From Osmia lignaria lignaria (lineage: Eukaryota; Arthropoda; Insecta; Hymenoptera; Megachilidae), in contig NW_027478167.1 of assembly GCF_051020975.1 (NCBI RefSeq), positions 4,278,001 to 4,342,000 of the forward strand: a stretch of 64,000 nucleotides of DNA, in the 5' to 3' direction. Below are positions 50,701-62,895 of the stretch, one piece after another; the first letter of the stretch is position 1, and every line of letters begins with the position of its first letter. Both the position numbers and the translations under genes were made by a program. Under the pieces are notes generated by a model, which worked only from the letters and a program-made list of their open reading frames with translations, made no database searches and was not told where the DNA came from.

Positions 50701-52269
50701 TCGAGATATTTCTTCTTCTTGTTGTTCTTCTTCTGCACAGCTAAGCTGGAAGTGGCATTTGCAGCTCGCAATAGTGCAGAGTTATCTCAAAGAAAGGGGC
50801 CACGGTGTTTCTGTATCTCTATTATGTTGGTGCGGCTTCGGAACTTTCAAATATCTTGATATATCTCGAGAACTACGCGTCTGATCAAAAAATATCATAG
50901 AACATAAAAAGTAGCAAACTTAATTCTCTACAAAAAAGGTCTCTTAACATTTTGCCATAGCTCGCTTCGTTTCCGAGATATTTGCAGATTTATCTCAAGG
51001 GAAGGGGCCTGACGGACATGTTTCGAGATATTTCTTCTTCTTGTTGTTCTTCTTCTGCACAGCTGAGCTGGAAGTGGCATTTGCAGCTCGCAATAGTACA
51101 GAGTTATCTCAAAGAAAGGGGCCACGGTGTTTCTGTATCTCTATTATGTTGGTGCGGCTTCGGAACTTTTAAATATCTCGATATATCTCGAAAACTACGC
51201 TTCTGATCAAAAAATATCATAGAGCATAAATTGTAGGAAACATAATTCTCTACAAAAAAGGTCTCTTAACATTTTGCCATAGCTCGCTTCGTTTCCGAGA
51301 TATTTGCAGATATATCTCAAGGGAAGGGGCCTGACGGACATATTTCGAGATATTTCTTCTTCTTGTTGTTCTTCTTCTGCACAGCTAAGCTGGAAGTGGC
51401 ATTTGCAGCTCGCAATAGTGCAGAGTTATCTCAAAGAAAGGGGCCACGGTGTTTCTGTATCTCTATTATGTTGGTGCGGCTTCGGAACTTTTAAATATCT
51501 TGATATATCTCGAGAACTACGCATCTGATCAAAAAATATCATACAACATAAAAAGTAGGAAACCTAATTCTCTACAAAAAAGGTCTCTTAACATTTTGCC
51601 ATAGCTCGCTTCGTTTCCGGGATATTTGCAGGTATATCTCAAGGGAAGGGGCCTGACGGACATATTTCGAGATATTTCTTCTTCTTGTTGTTCTTCTTCT
51701 GCACAGCTAAACTGGAAGTGGCATTTCCAGCTCGCAATAGTGCAGAGCTATCTCAAAGAAAGGGGCCACGGTGTTTCTGAATCTCTATTATGTTGGTGCG
51801 GCTTCGGAACTTTTAAATATCTCGATATATCTCGAAAACTACGCTTCTGATCAAAAAATATCATAGAACATAAATTGTAGGAAACATAATTCTCTAGAAA
51901 AAACGTCTCTTAACATTTTGCCATAGCTCGCTTCGTTTCCGAGATATTTGCAGATTCAGCTCAAAGGAACGGGCCTGACGGACATATTTCGAGATATTTC
52001 TTCTTCTTGTTGTTCTTCTTCTGCACAGCTAAGCTGGAAGTGGCATTTGCACCTCGCAATAGTGCAGAGTTATCTCAAAGAAAGGGGCCACGGTGTTTCT
52101 GAATCTCTATTATGTTGGTGCGGCTTCGGAACTTTTAAATATCTCGGTATATCTCGAAAACTACGCTTCTGATCAAAAAATATCATAGAACATAAAAAGT
52201 AGGAAACTTAATTCTCTACAAAAAAGGTCTCTTAACATTTTGCCATAGCTCGCTTCGTGTCCGAGATAT
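47762..52269. repeat. Region V: satellite block with GATTCAGCTC, CTGAATCTC and GACATGTTTC variants
   Basis: GATTCAGCTCAAAGGAACGG monomers lie at 47762, 50016 and 51948. The first two share CATTTTGCGATAG and are seven monomers apart. CTGAATCTC copies lie at 49050, 49694, 51626 and 51948. Monomer 48406 has ATTTGAAGATTTATC, 49372 has CCTGGCGGAC with GTAACTC, and 50660 and 50982 have GACATGTTTC. Monomers 50016 and 50338 share TTATGTTTGTGCGG. Monomers 51626 and 51948 repeat the order CTGAATCTC then GATTCAGCTC seen at 28120 and 28442, just before region III. Confidence 0.75.
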
Positions 52270-55200
52270 TTGCAGATATATCTCAGGGGAAGGGGCCTGA
52301 CGGACATATTTCGAGATATTTCTTCTTCTTGTTGTTCTTCTTCTGCACAGCTAAACTGGAAGTGGCATTTCCAGCTCGCAAGAGCGCAGAGTTATCTCAA
52401 AGAAAGGGGCCACGGTGTTTCTGTATCTCTATTATGTTGGTGCGGCTTCGGAACTTTTAAATATCTTGATACCTCTCGAGAACTACGCATCTGATCAAAA
52501 AATATCATAGAACATAAATTGTAGGAAACATAATTCTCTACAAAAAAGGTCTCTTAAGATTTTGCCATAGCTCGTTTGGTTTCCGAGATATTTGCAGATA
52601 TATCTCAAGGGATGGGGCCTGACGGACATATTTCGAGATATTTCTTCTTCTTGTTGTTCTTCTTCTGCACAGCTAAACTGGAAGTGGCATTTCCAGCTCG
52701 CAATAGTGCAGAGTTATCTCAAAGAAAGGGGCCACGGTGTTTCTGTATCTCTATTATGTTGGTGCGGCTTCGGAACTTTTAAATATCTTGATACCTCTCG
52801 AGAACTACGCATCTGATCAAAAAATATCATAGAACATAAATTGTAGGAAACATAATTCTCTACAAAAAAGGTCTCTTAAGATTTTGCCATAGCTCGTTTG
52901 GTTTCCGAGATATTTGCAGATATATCTCAAGGGATGGGGCCTGACGGACATATTTCGAGATATTTCTTCTTCTTGTTGTTCTTCTTCTGCACAGCTAAAC
53001 TGGAAGTGGCATTTCCAGCTCGCAATAGTGCAGAGTTATCTCAAAGAAAGGGGCCACGGTGTTTCTGTATCTCTATTATGTTGGTGCGGCTTCGGAACTT
53101 TTAAATATCTTGATATATCTCGAGAACTACGCATCTGATCAAAAAATATCATAGAACATAAAAAGTAGGAAACTTAATTCTCTACAAAAAAGGTCTCTTA
53201 ACATTTTGCCACAGCTCGCTTCGTTTCCAAGATATTTGCAGATTTATCTCAAGGGAAGGGGCCTGACGGACATATTTCGAGATATTTCTTCTTCTTGTTG
53301 TTCTTCTTCTGCACAGCTAAACTGGAAATGGCATTTCCAGCTCGCAATAGTGCAGAGTTATCTCAAAGAAAGGGGCCACGGTGTTTCTGTATCTCTATTA
53401 TGTTGGTGGGGCTTCGGAACTTTTAAATATCTCGATATATCTCGAAAACTACGCTTCTGATCAAAAAATATCATAGAACGTAAATTGTAGCAAACATAAT
53501 TCTCTACAAAAAAGGTCTCTTAACATTTTGCCATAGCTCGCTTCGTGTCCGAGATATTTGCAGATATATCTCAGGGGAAGGGGCCTGACGGACATATTTC
53601 GAGATATTTCTTCTTCTTGTTGTTCTTCTTCTGCACAGCTAAACTGGAAGTGGCATTCCCAGCTCGCAATAGCGCAGAGTTATCTCAAAGAAAGGGGCCA
53701 CGGTGTTTCTGTATCTCTATTATGTTCGTGCGGCTTCGGAACTTTTAAATATCTTGATATATCTCGAGAACTACGCACCTGATCAAAAAATATCATAGAA
53801 CATAAAAAGTAGGAAACTTAATTCTCTACAAAAAAGGTCTCTTAACATTTTGCCATAGCTCGCTTTGTTTCCGAGATATTTGCAGATTTATCTCAAGGGA
53901 AGGGGCCTGACGGACATATTTCGAGATATTTCTTCTTCTTGTTGTTCTTCTTCTGCACAGCTAAACTGGAAGTGGCATTTCCAGCTCGCAATAGCGCAGA
54001 GTTATCTCAAAGAAAGGGGCCACGGTGTTTCTGTATCTCTATTATGTTGGTGCGGCTTCGGAACTTTTAAATATCTTGATACATCTCGAGAACTACGCAT
54101 CTGATCAAAAAATATCATAGAACATAAATTGTAGGAAACATAATTCTCTACAAAAAAGGTCTCTTAAGATTTTGCCATAGCTCGTTTGGTATCCGAGATA
54201 TTTGCAGATATATCTCAAGGGATGGGGCCTGACGGACATATTTCGAGATATTTCTTCTTCTTGTTGTTCTTCTTCTGCACAGCTAAACTGGAAGTGGCAT
54301 TTCCAGCTCGCAATAGTGCAGAGTTATCTCAAAGAAAGGGGCCACGGTGTTTCTGTATCTCTATTATGTTGGTGCGGCTTCGGAACTTTTAAATACCTTG
54401 ATATATCTCGAGAACTACGCATCTGATCAAAAAATATCATAGAACACAAAAAGTAGGAAACATAATTCTCTACAAAAAAGGTCTCTTAACATTTTGCCAT
54501 AGCTCGCTTCGTTTCCGAGATATTTGCAGATTTATCTCAAGGGAAGGGGCCTGACGGACATGTTTCGAGATATTTCTTCTTCTTGTTGTTCTTCTTCTGC
54601 ACAACTAAGTTGGAAGTGGCATTTGCGGCTCGCACTAGTGCAGAGTTATCTCAAAGAAAGGGGCCACGGTGTTTCAGTATCTCTATTATGTTGGTGCGGC
54701 TTCGGTACTTTTAAATATCTCGATATATCTCGAAAACTACGCTTCTGATCAAAAAATATCATAGAACATAAATTGTAGGAAACATAATTCTCTACAAAAA
54801 ACGTCTCTTAACATTTTGCCATAGCTCGCTTCGTTTCCGAGATATTTGGAGATTCAGCTCAAAGGAACGGGCCTGACGGACATATTTCGAGATATTTCTT
54901 CTTCTTGTTGTTCTTCTTCTGCACAGCTAAACTGGAAGTGGCATTTCCAGCTCGCAATAGTGCAGAGTTATCTCAAAGAAAGGGGCCACGGTGTTTCGGT
55001 ATCTCTATTATGTTGGTGCGGCTTCGGAACTTTTAAATATCTTGATATATCTCGAGAACTACGCATCTGATCAAAAAATATCATAGAACATAAAAAGTGG
55101 AAAACTTAATTCTCTACAAAGAAGGTCTCTTAACATTTTGCCATAGCTCGCTTCGTTTCCGAGATATTTGCAGATTTATCTCAACGGAAGGGGCCTGACG

Positions 55201-56455
55201 GACATATTTCGAGATATTTCTTCTTCTTGTTGTTCTTCTTCTACACAGCTAAGCTGGAAGTGGCATTTGCGGCTCGCACTAGTGCAGAGTTATCTCAAAG
55301 AAAGGGGCCACGGTGTTTTTGTATCTCTATTATGTTGGTGCGGCTTCGGAACTTTTAAATATCTTGATATATCTCGAGAACTACGCATCTGATCAAAAAA
55401 TATCATAGAACATAAAAAGTAGGAAACTTAATTCTCTACAAATAAAGTCTCCTAACATTTTGCCATAGCTCGCTTCGTTTCCGAGATATTTGCAGATTTA
55501 TCTCAAGGGAAGGGGCCTGACGGACATATTTCGAGATATTTCTTCTTCTTGTTGTTCTTCTTCTGCACAGCTAAACTGGAAGTGGCATTTCCAGCTCGCA
55601 ATACTGCAGAGTTATCTCAAAGAAAGGGGCCACGGTGTTTCTGTATCTCTATTATGTTGGTGCGGCTTCGGAACTTCTAAATATCTTGATATATCTCGAG
55701 AACAACGCATCTGATCAAAAAATATCATAGAACATAAAAAGTAGGAAACTTAATTCTCTACAAATAAAGTCTCTTAACATTTTGCCATAGCTCGCTTCGT
55801 TTCCGAGATATATGCAGATTTATCTCAAGGGAAGGGGCCTGACGGACATATTTCGAGATATTTCTTCTTCTTGTTGTTCTTCTTCTGCACAGCTAAGCTG
55901 GAAGCGGCATTTGCGGCTCGCACTAGTACAGAGTTACCTCAAAGAAAGGGGCCACGGTGTTTCTGTATCTCTATTATGTTGGTGCGGCTTCGGAACTTTT
56001 AAATATCTCGATATATCTCGAAAACTACGCTTCTGATCGAAAAATATCATAGAACATAAATCGTAGGAAACATAATTCTCTACAAAAAAGGTCTGTTAAC
56101 ATTTTGCCATAGCTCGCTTCGTTTCCGAGATCTTTGCAGGTATATCTCAAGGGAAGGGGCCTGACGGACATATTTCGAGATATTTCTTCTTCTTGTTGTT
56201 CTTCTTCTACACAGCTAAGCTGGAAGTGGCATTTGCGGCTCGCACTAGTGCAGAGTTATCTCAAAGAAAGGGGCCACGGTGTTTTTGTATCTCTATTATG
56301 TTGGTGCGGCTTCGGAACTTTTAAATATCTTGATATATCTCGAGAACTACGCATCTGATCAAAAAATATCATAGAACATAAAAAGTAGGAAACTTAATTC
56401 TCTACAAAAAAGGTCTCTTAACATTTTGCCATAGCTCGCTTTGTTTCCGAGATAT
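52270..56455. repeat. Region III': rearranged second copy of region III
   Basis: 52592-53235 matches 28764-29407 (CGTTTGGTTTCC, GGGATGGGG, the first with GATACCTCTCG) at a shift of 74 monomers. 53558 resembles 29408 (TTCGTGTCCGAG, CATTCCCAGC, TTCGTGCGG). 53880-54523 matches 35848-36491 (CTTTGTTTCC, GATACATCTCG, GGGATGGGG) at a shift of 56 monomers. 54524 to about 56190 is a fourth copy of the hexamer unit, at a shift of 77 monomers from the first. In its sixth monomer (56134) the sequence switches from the expected TTGTACTTCTTCTGCAC to TTGTTCTTCTTCTACAC, so it is a hybrid. The same monomer types as region III appear in a different order. Confidence 0.8.
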
Positions 56456-57649
56456 TTGCAGATTTATCTCAAGGGAAGGGGCCTGAAGGACATATTTCGA
56501 GATATTTCTTCTTCTTGTTGTTCTTCTTCTGCACAGCTAAACTGGAAGTGGCATTTGCAGCTCGCAATAGTGCAGAGTTATCTCAAAGAAAGGGGCCACG
56601 GTGTTTCTGTATCTCTATTATGTTGGTGCGGCTTCGGAACTTTTAAATATCTCGATATATCTCGAAAACTACGCTTCTGATCAAAAAATATCATAGAACA
56701 TAAATTGTAGGAAACATAATTCTCTACAAAAAAGGTCTCTTAACATTTTGCCATAGCTCGCTTCGTTTCCGAGATATTTGCAGATATATCTCAAGGGAAG
56801 GGGCCTGACGGACATATTTCGAGATATTTCTTCTTCTTGTTGTTCTTCTTCTGCAGAGCTAAGCTGGAAGTGGCACTTGCGGCTCGCACTAGTGCAGAGT
56901 TATCTCAAAGAAAGGGGCCACGGTGTTTCTGTATCTCTATTATGTTGGTGCGTCTTCGGAACTTTTAAATATCTCGATATATCTCGAAAACTACGCTTCT
57001 GATCAAAAAATATCATAGAACATAAATTGTAGGAAACTTAATTCTCTACAAAAAAGGTCTCTTAACATTTTGCCATAGCTCGCTCCGTTTCCGAGATATG
57101 TGCAGATTTATCTCAAGGGAAGGGGCCTGGCGGACATATTTCGAGATATTTCTTCTTCTTGTTGTTCTTCTTCTGCACAGCTAAACTGGAAGCGGCATTT
57201 GCGGCTCGCACTAGTGCAGAGTTATCTCGAAGAAAGGGGCCACGGTGTTTCTGTATCTCTATTATGTTGGTGCGGCTTCGGAGCTTTTAAATATCTCGAT
57301 ATATCTCGAAAACTACGCTTCTGATCAAAAAATATCATAGAACATAAATTGTAGGAAACATAATTCTCTACAAAAAAGGTCTCTTAACATTTTGCCATAG
57401 CTCGTTTCGTTTCCGAGATATTTGCAGATATATCTCAAGGGAAGGGGCCTGACGGACATATTTCGAGACATTTCTTCTTCTTGATGTTCTTCTTCTGCAC
57501 AGCTAAGCTGGAAGTGGCACTTGCGGCTCGCACTAGTGCAGAGTTATCTCAAAGAAAGGGGCCACGGTGTTTCTGTATCTCTATTATGTTGGTGCGGCTT
57601 CGGAACTTTTAAATATCTTGATATATCTCGAAAACTACGCTTCTGATCA

Positions 57650-60600
57650 AAAAATATCATAGAACGTAAATTGTAGGGAACTTAATTCTCTACAAAAAAG
57701 GTCTCTTAACATTTTGCCATAGCTCGCTTCGTTTCCGAGATATTTGCAGATTTATCTCAAGGGAAGGGGCCTGACGGACATATTTCGGGATATTTCTTCT
57801 TCTTGTTGTTCTTCTCCTGCACAGCTAAACTGGAAGTGGCATTTCCAGCTCGCAATACTGCAGAGTTATCTCAAAGAAAGGGGCCACGGTGTTTCTGTAT
57901 CTCTATTATGTTGGTGCGGCTTCGGAACTTTTAAATATCTTGATATATCTCGAGAACTACGCATCTGATCAAAAAATATCATAGAACATAAAAAGTAGGA
58001 AACTTAATTCTCTACAAAAAAGGTCTCTTAACATTTTGCCATAGCTCGCTTCGTTTCCGAGATATGTGCAGATTTATCTCAAGGGAAGGGGCCTGACGGA
58101 CATATTTCGAGATATTTCTTCTTCTTGTTGTTCTTCTTCTGCACAGCTAAGCTGGAAGTGGCATTTGCAGCTCGCAATAGTACAGAGTTATCTCAAAGAA
58201 AGGGGCCACGGTGTTTCTGTATCACTATTATGTTGGTGCGGCTTCGGAACTTTTAAATATCTCGATATATCTCGAAAACTACGCTTCTGATCAAAAAATA
58301 TCATAGAACATAAATTGTAGGAAACCTAATTCTCTACAAAGAAGGTCTCTTAACATTTTGCCATAGCTAGCTTCGTTTCCGAGATATTTGCAGATATATC
58401 TCAAGGGAAGGGGCCTGACGGACATATTTCGAGATATTTCTTCTTCTTGTTGTTCTTCTTCTGCACAGCTAAGCTGGAAGTGGCATTTGCAGCTCGCAAT
58501 AGTGCAGAGTTATCTCAAAGAAAGGGGCCACGGTGTTTCTGTATCTGTATTATGTTGGTGCGGCTTCGGAACTTTCAAATATCTTGATATATCTCGAGAA
58601 CTACGCGTCTGATCAAAAAATATCATAGAACATAAAAAGTAGCAAACTTAATTCTCTACAAAAAAGGTCTCTTAACATTTTGCCATAGCTCGCTTCGTTT
58701 CCGAGATATGTGCAGATTTATCTCAAGGGAAGGGGCCTGACGGACATATTTCGAGATATTTCTTCTTCTTGTTGTTCTTCTTCTGCACAGCTAAGCTGGA
58801 AGTGGCATTTGCACCTCGCAATAGTACAGAGTTATCTCAAAGAAAGGGGCCACGGTGTTTCTGTATCTCTATTATGTTGGTGCGGCATCGGAACTTTTAA
58901 ATATCTCGATATATCTCGAAAACTACGCTTCTGATCAAAAAATATCATAGAACATAAATTGTAGGAAACATAATTCTCTACAAAAAAGGTCTCTTAACAT
59001 TTTGCCATAGCTCGCTTCGTTTCCGAGATATGTGCAGATTTATCTCAAGGGAAGGGGCCTGACGGACATATTTCGAGATATTTCTTCTTCTTGTTGTTCT
59101 TCTTCTGCACAGCTAAGCTGGAAGTGGCATTTGCAGCTCGCAATAGTACAGAGTTATCTCAAAGAAAGGGGCCACGGTGTTTCTGTATCTCTATTATGTT
59201 GGTGCGGCTTCGGAACTTTTAAATATCTCGATATATCTCGAAAACTACGCTTCTGATCAAAAAATATCGTAGAACATAAATTGTAACAAACATAATTCTC
59301 TACAAAAAACGTCTCTTAACATTTTGCCATAGCTCGCTTCGTTTCCCAGATATTTGCAGATTTATCTCAAGGGAAGGGGCCTGACGGACATATTTCGAGA
59401 TATTTCTTCTTCTTGTTGTTCTTCTTCTGCACAGCTAAGCTGGAAGTGGCATTTGCAGCTCGCTATAGTGCAGAGTTATCTCAAAGAAAGGGGCCACGGT
59501 GTTTCTGTATCTCTATTATGTTGGTGCGGCTTCGGAACTTTTAAATATCTTGATATATCTCGAAAACTACGCTTCTGATCAAAAAATATCATAGAACGTA
59601 AATTGTAGGGAACTTAATTCTCTACAAAAAAGGTCTCTTAACATTTTGCCATAGCTCGCTTCGTTTCCGAGATATTTGCAGATTTATCTCAAGGGAAGGG
59701 GCCTGACGGACATATTTCGGGATATTTCTTCTTCTTGTTGTTCTTCTTCTGCACAGCTAAACTGGAAGTGGCATTTCCAGCTCGCAATACTGCAGAGTTA
59801 TCTCAAAGAAAGGGGCTACGGTGTTTCTGTATCTCTATTATGTTGGTGCGGCTTCGGAACTTTTAAATATCTTGATATATCTCGAGAACTACGCATCTGA
59901 TCAAAAAATATCATAGAACATAAAAAGTAGGAAACTTAATTCTCTACAAAAAAGGTCTCTTAACATTTTGCCATAGCTCGCTTCGTTTCCGAGATATGTG
60001 CAGATTTATCTCAAGGGAAGGGGCCTGACGGACATATTTCGAGATATTTCTTCTTCTTGTTGTTCTTCTTCTGCACAGCTAAGCTGGAAGTGGCATTTGC
60101 AGCTCGCAATAGTACAGAGTTATCTCAAAGAAAGGGGCCACGGTGTTTCTGTATCTCTATTATGTTGGTGCGGCTTCGGAACTTTTAAATATCTCGATAT
60201 ATCTCGAAAACTACGCTTCTGATCAAAAAATATCGTAGAACATAAATTGTAACAAACATAATTCTCTACAAAAAACGTCTCTTAACATTTTGCCATAGCT
60301 CGCTTCGTTTCCGAGATATTTGCAGATTTATCTCAAGGGAAGGGGCCTGACGGACATATTTCGAGATATTTCTTCTTCTTGTTGTTCTTCTTCTGCACAG
60401 CTAAGCTGGAAGTGGCATTTGCAGCTCGCTATAGTGCAGAGTTATCTCAAAGAAAGGGGCCACGGTGTTTCTGTATCTCTATTATGTTGGTGCGGCTTCG
60501 GAACTTTTAAATATCTTGATATATCTCGAAAACTACGCTTCTGATCAAAAAATATCATAGAACGTAAATTGTAGGGAACTTAATTCTCTACAAAAAAGGT

Positions 60601-61918
60601 CTCTTAACATTTTGCCATAGCTCGCTTCGTTTCCGAGATATTTGCAGATTTATCTCAAGGGAAGGGGCCTGACGGACATATTTCGGGATATTTCTTCTTC
60701 TTGTTGTTCTTCTTCTGCACAGCTAAACTGGAAGTGGCATTTCCAGCTCGCAATACTGCAGAGTTATCTCAAAGAAAGGGGCTACGGTGTTTCTGTATCT
60801 CTATTATGTTGGTGCGGCTTCGGAACTTTTAAATATCTTGATATATCTCGAGAACTACGCATCTGATCAAAAAATATCATAGAACATAAAAAGTAGGAAA
60901 CTTAATTCTCTACAAAAAAGGTCTCTTAACATTTTGCCATAGCTCGCTTCGTTTCCGAGATATGTGCAGATTTATCTCAAGGGAAGGGGCCTGACGGACA
61001 TATTTCGAGATATTTCTTCTTCTTGTTGTTCTTCTTCTGCACAGCTAAGCTGGAAGTGGCATTTGCAGCTCGCAATAGTACAGAGTTATCTCAAAGAAAG
61101 GGGCCACGGTGTTTCTGTATCACTATTATGTTGGTGCGGCTTCGGAACTTTTAAATATCTCGATATATCTCGAAAACTACGCTTCTGATCAAAAAATATC
61201 ATAGAACATAAATTGTAGGAAACCTAATTCTCTACAAAGAAGGTCTCTTAACATTTTGCCATAGCTAGCTTCGTTTCCGAGATATTTGCAGATATATCTC
61301 AAGGGAAGGGGCCTGACGGACATATTTCGAGATATTTCTTCTTCTTGTTGTTCTTCGTCTGCACAGCTAAGCTGGAAGTGGCATTTGCAGCTCGCAATAG
61401 TGCAGAGTTATCTCAAAGAAAGGGGCCACGGTGTTTCTGTATCTGTATTATGTTGGTGCGGCTTCGGAACTTTCAAATATCTTGATATATCTCGAGAACT
61501 ACGCGTCTGATCAAAAAATATCATAGAACATAAAAAGTAGCAAACTTAATTCTCTACAAAAAAGGTCTCTTAACATTTTGCCATAGCTCGCTTCGTTTCC
61601 GAGATATGTGCAGATTTATCTCAAGGGAAGGGGCCTGACGGACATATTTCGAGATATTTCTTCTTCTTGTTGTTCTTCTTCTGCACAGCTAAGCTGGAAG
61701 TGGCATTTGCACCTCGCAATAGTACAGAGTTATCTCAAAGAAAGGGGCCACGGTGTTTCTGTATCTCTATTATGTTGGTGCGGCATCGGAACTTTTAAAT
61801 ATCTCGATATATCTCGAAAACTACGCTTCTGATCAAAAAATATCATAGAACATAAATTGTAGGAAACATAATTCTCTACAAAAAAGGTCTCTTAACATTT
61901 TGCCATAGCTCGCTTCGT
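57650..61918. repeat. About 1.4-kb segment 57650-59020 repeated at 60548-61918 (shift 2898 bp)
   Basis: Monomers 57744, 58066, 58388 and 58710 match 60642, 60964, 61286 and 61608. Diagnostic sites are CAATACTGCAG, TGTATCACTATT, AGCTAGCTTCG with TGTATCTGTATT and CGCGTCTG, and TTGCACCTCGC with GTGCGGCATCGG. Differences are CTTCTCCTGC near 57813, GGGGCTACGG near 60780 and TTCGTCTGC near 61355. The nine-monomer shift spans the tandem trimer, so the trimer lies between the two copies. Confidence 0.8.
59032..60963. repeat. Tandem trimer repeat (2 x 966 bp)
   Basis: 59032-59997 and 59998-60963 are adjacent copies of three monomers: a GAGATATGTGCAG copy with AGTACAGAG and TTGTAACAAAC; a CTCGCTATAGTG copy followed by ACGTAAATTGTAGGGAAC; and a TTTCGGGATAT copy with CAATACTGCAG and the rare GGGGCTACGG. 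The only difference I saw is TTTCCCAGATATTTG near 59345 against TTTCCGAGATATTTG in the second copy. Confidence 0.85.
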
Positions 61919-62895
61919 TTCCGAGATATTTGCAGATTTATCTCAAGGGAAGGTGCCTGACGGACATATTTCGGGATATTTCGTCTTCTTGTTGTTCTTC
62001 TTCTGCACAGCTAAACTGGAAGTGGCATTTCCAGCTCGCAATAGTGCAGAGTTATCTCAAAGAAAGGGGCCACGGTGTTTCTGTATCTCTATTATGTTGG
62101 TGCGGCTTCGGAACTTTTAAATATCTTGATATATCTCGAACACCACGCTTCTGATCCAAAAATATCATAGAACATAAAAAGTAGGAAACTTAATTCTCTA
62201 CAAAAAAGGTCTCTTAACATTTTGCCATAGCTCGCTTCGTTTCCGAGATATGTGCAGATTTATCTCAAGGGAAGGGGCCTGACGGACATATTTCGAGATA
62301 TTTCTTCTTCTTGTTCCTCTTCTTCTGCACAGCTAAACTGGAAGTGGCATTTGCAGCTCGCAATAGTACAGAGTGATCTCAAAGAAAGGGGCCACGGTGT
62401 TTCTGTATCTCTATTATGTTGGTGCGGCTTCGGAACTTTTAAATATCTCGATATATCTCGAAAACTACGCTTCTGATCAAAAAATATCATAGAACATAAA
62501 TTGTAGGAAACATAATTCTCTACAAAAAAGGTCTCTTAACATTTTGCCATAGCTCGCTTCGTTTCCGAGATATTTGCAGATATATCTCAAGGGAAGGGGC
62601 CTGACGGACATATTTCGAGATATTTCTTCTTCTTGTTGTTCTTCTTCTGCACAGCTAAGCTGGAAGTGGCATTTGCAGCTCGCACTAGTGCAGAGTTATC
62701 TCAAAGAAAGGGGCCACGGTGTTTCTGTATCTCTATTATGTTGGTGCGTCTTCGGAACTTTTAAATATCTCGATATATCTCGAAAACTACGCTTCTGATC
62801 AAAAAATATCATAGAACATAAATTGTAGGAAACCTAATTCTCTACAAAAAAGGTCTCTTAACATTTTGCCATAACTCGCTTCGTTTCCGAGATAT

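Larger units (their letters stand above)
56456..62895. repeat. Region IV': second copy of region IV variants
   Basis: The region IV markers return: GCGTCTTCGG (56778, 62574), GAGATATGTGCAG, TTTCGGGATAT, CAATACTGCAG, CTCGCTATAGTG and AGCTAGCTTCG (ahead of 58388 and 61286). Monomer 57422 shares GAGACATTTC and TCTTGATGTTC with 36814. From about 57640, monomers 57744, 58066 and 58388 match 46796, 47118 and 47440 (TGTATCACTATT, CAAAGAAGG, TGTATCTGTATT) at a shift of 34 monomers. About 57650-59020 is repeated at 60548-61918 (shift 2898 bp). Confidence 0.8.

Noticed and set aside
50928..62490. Minus-strand open frames at 50928-51125 and 62260-62490
   Set aside because: Each is opened by single substitutions removing stops found in all other monomers. 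They are isolated shadows of the repeat.
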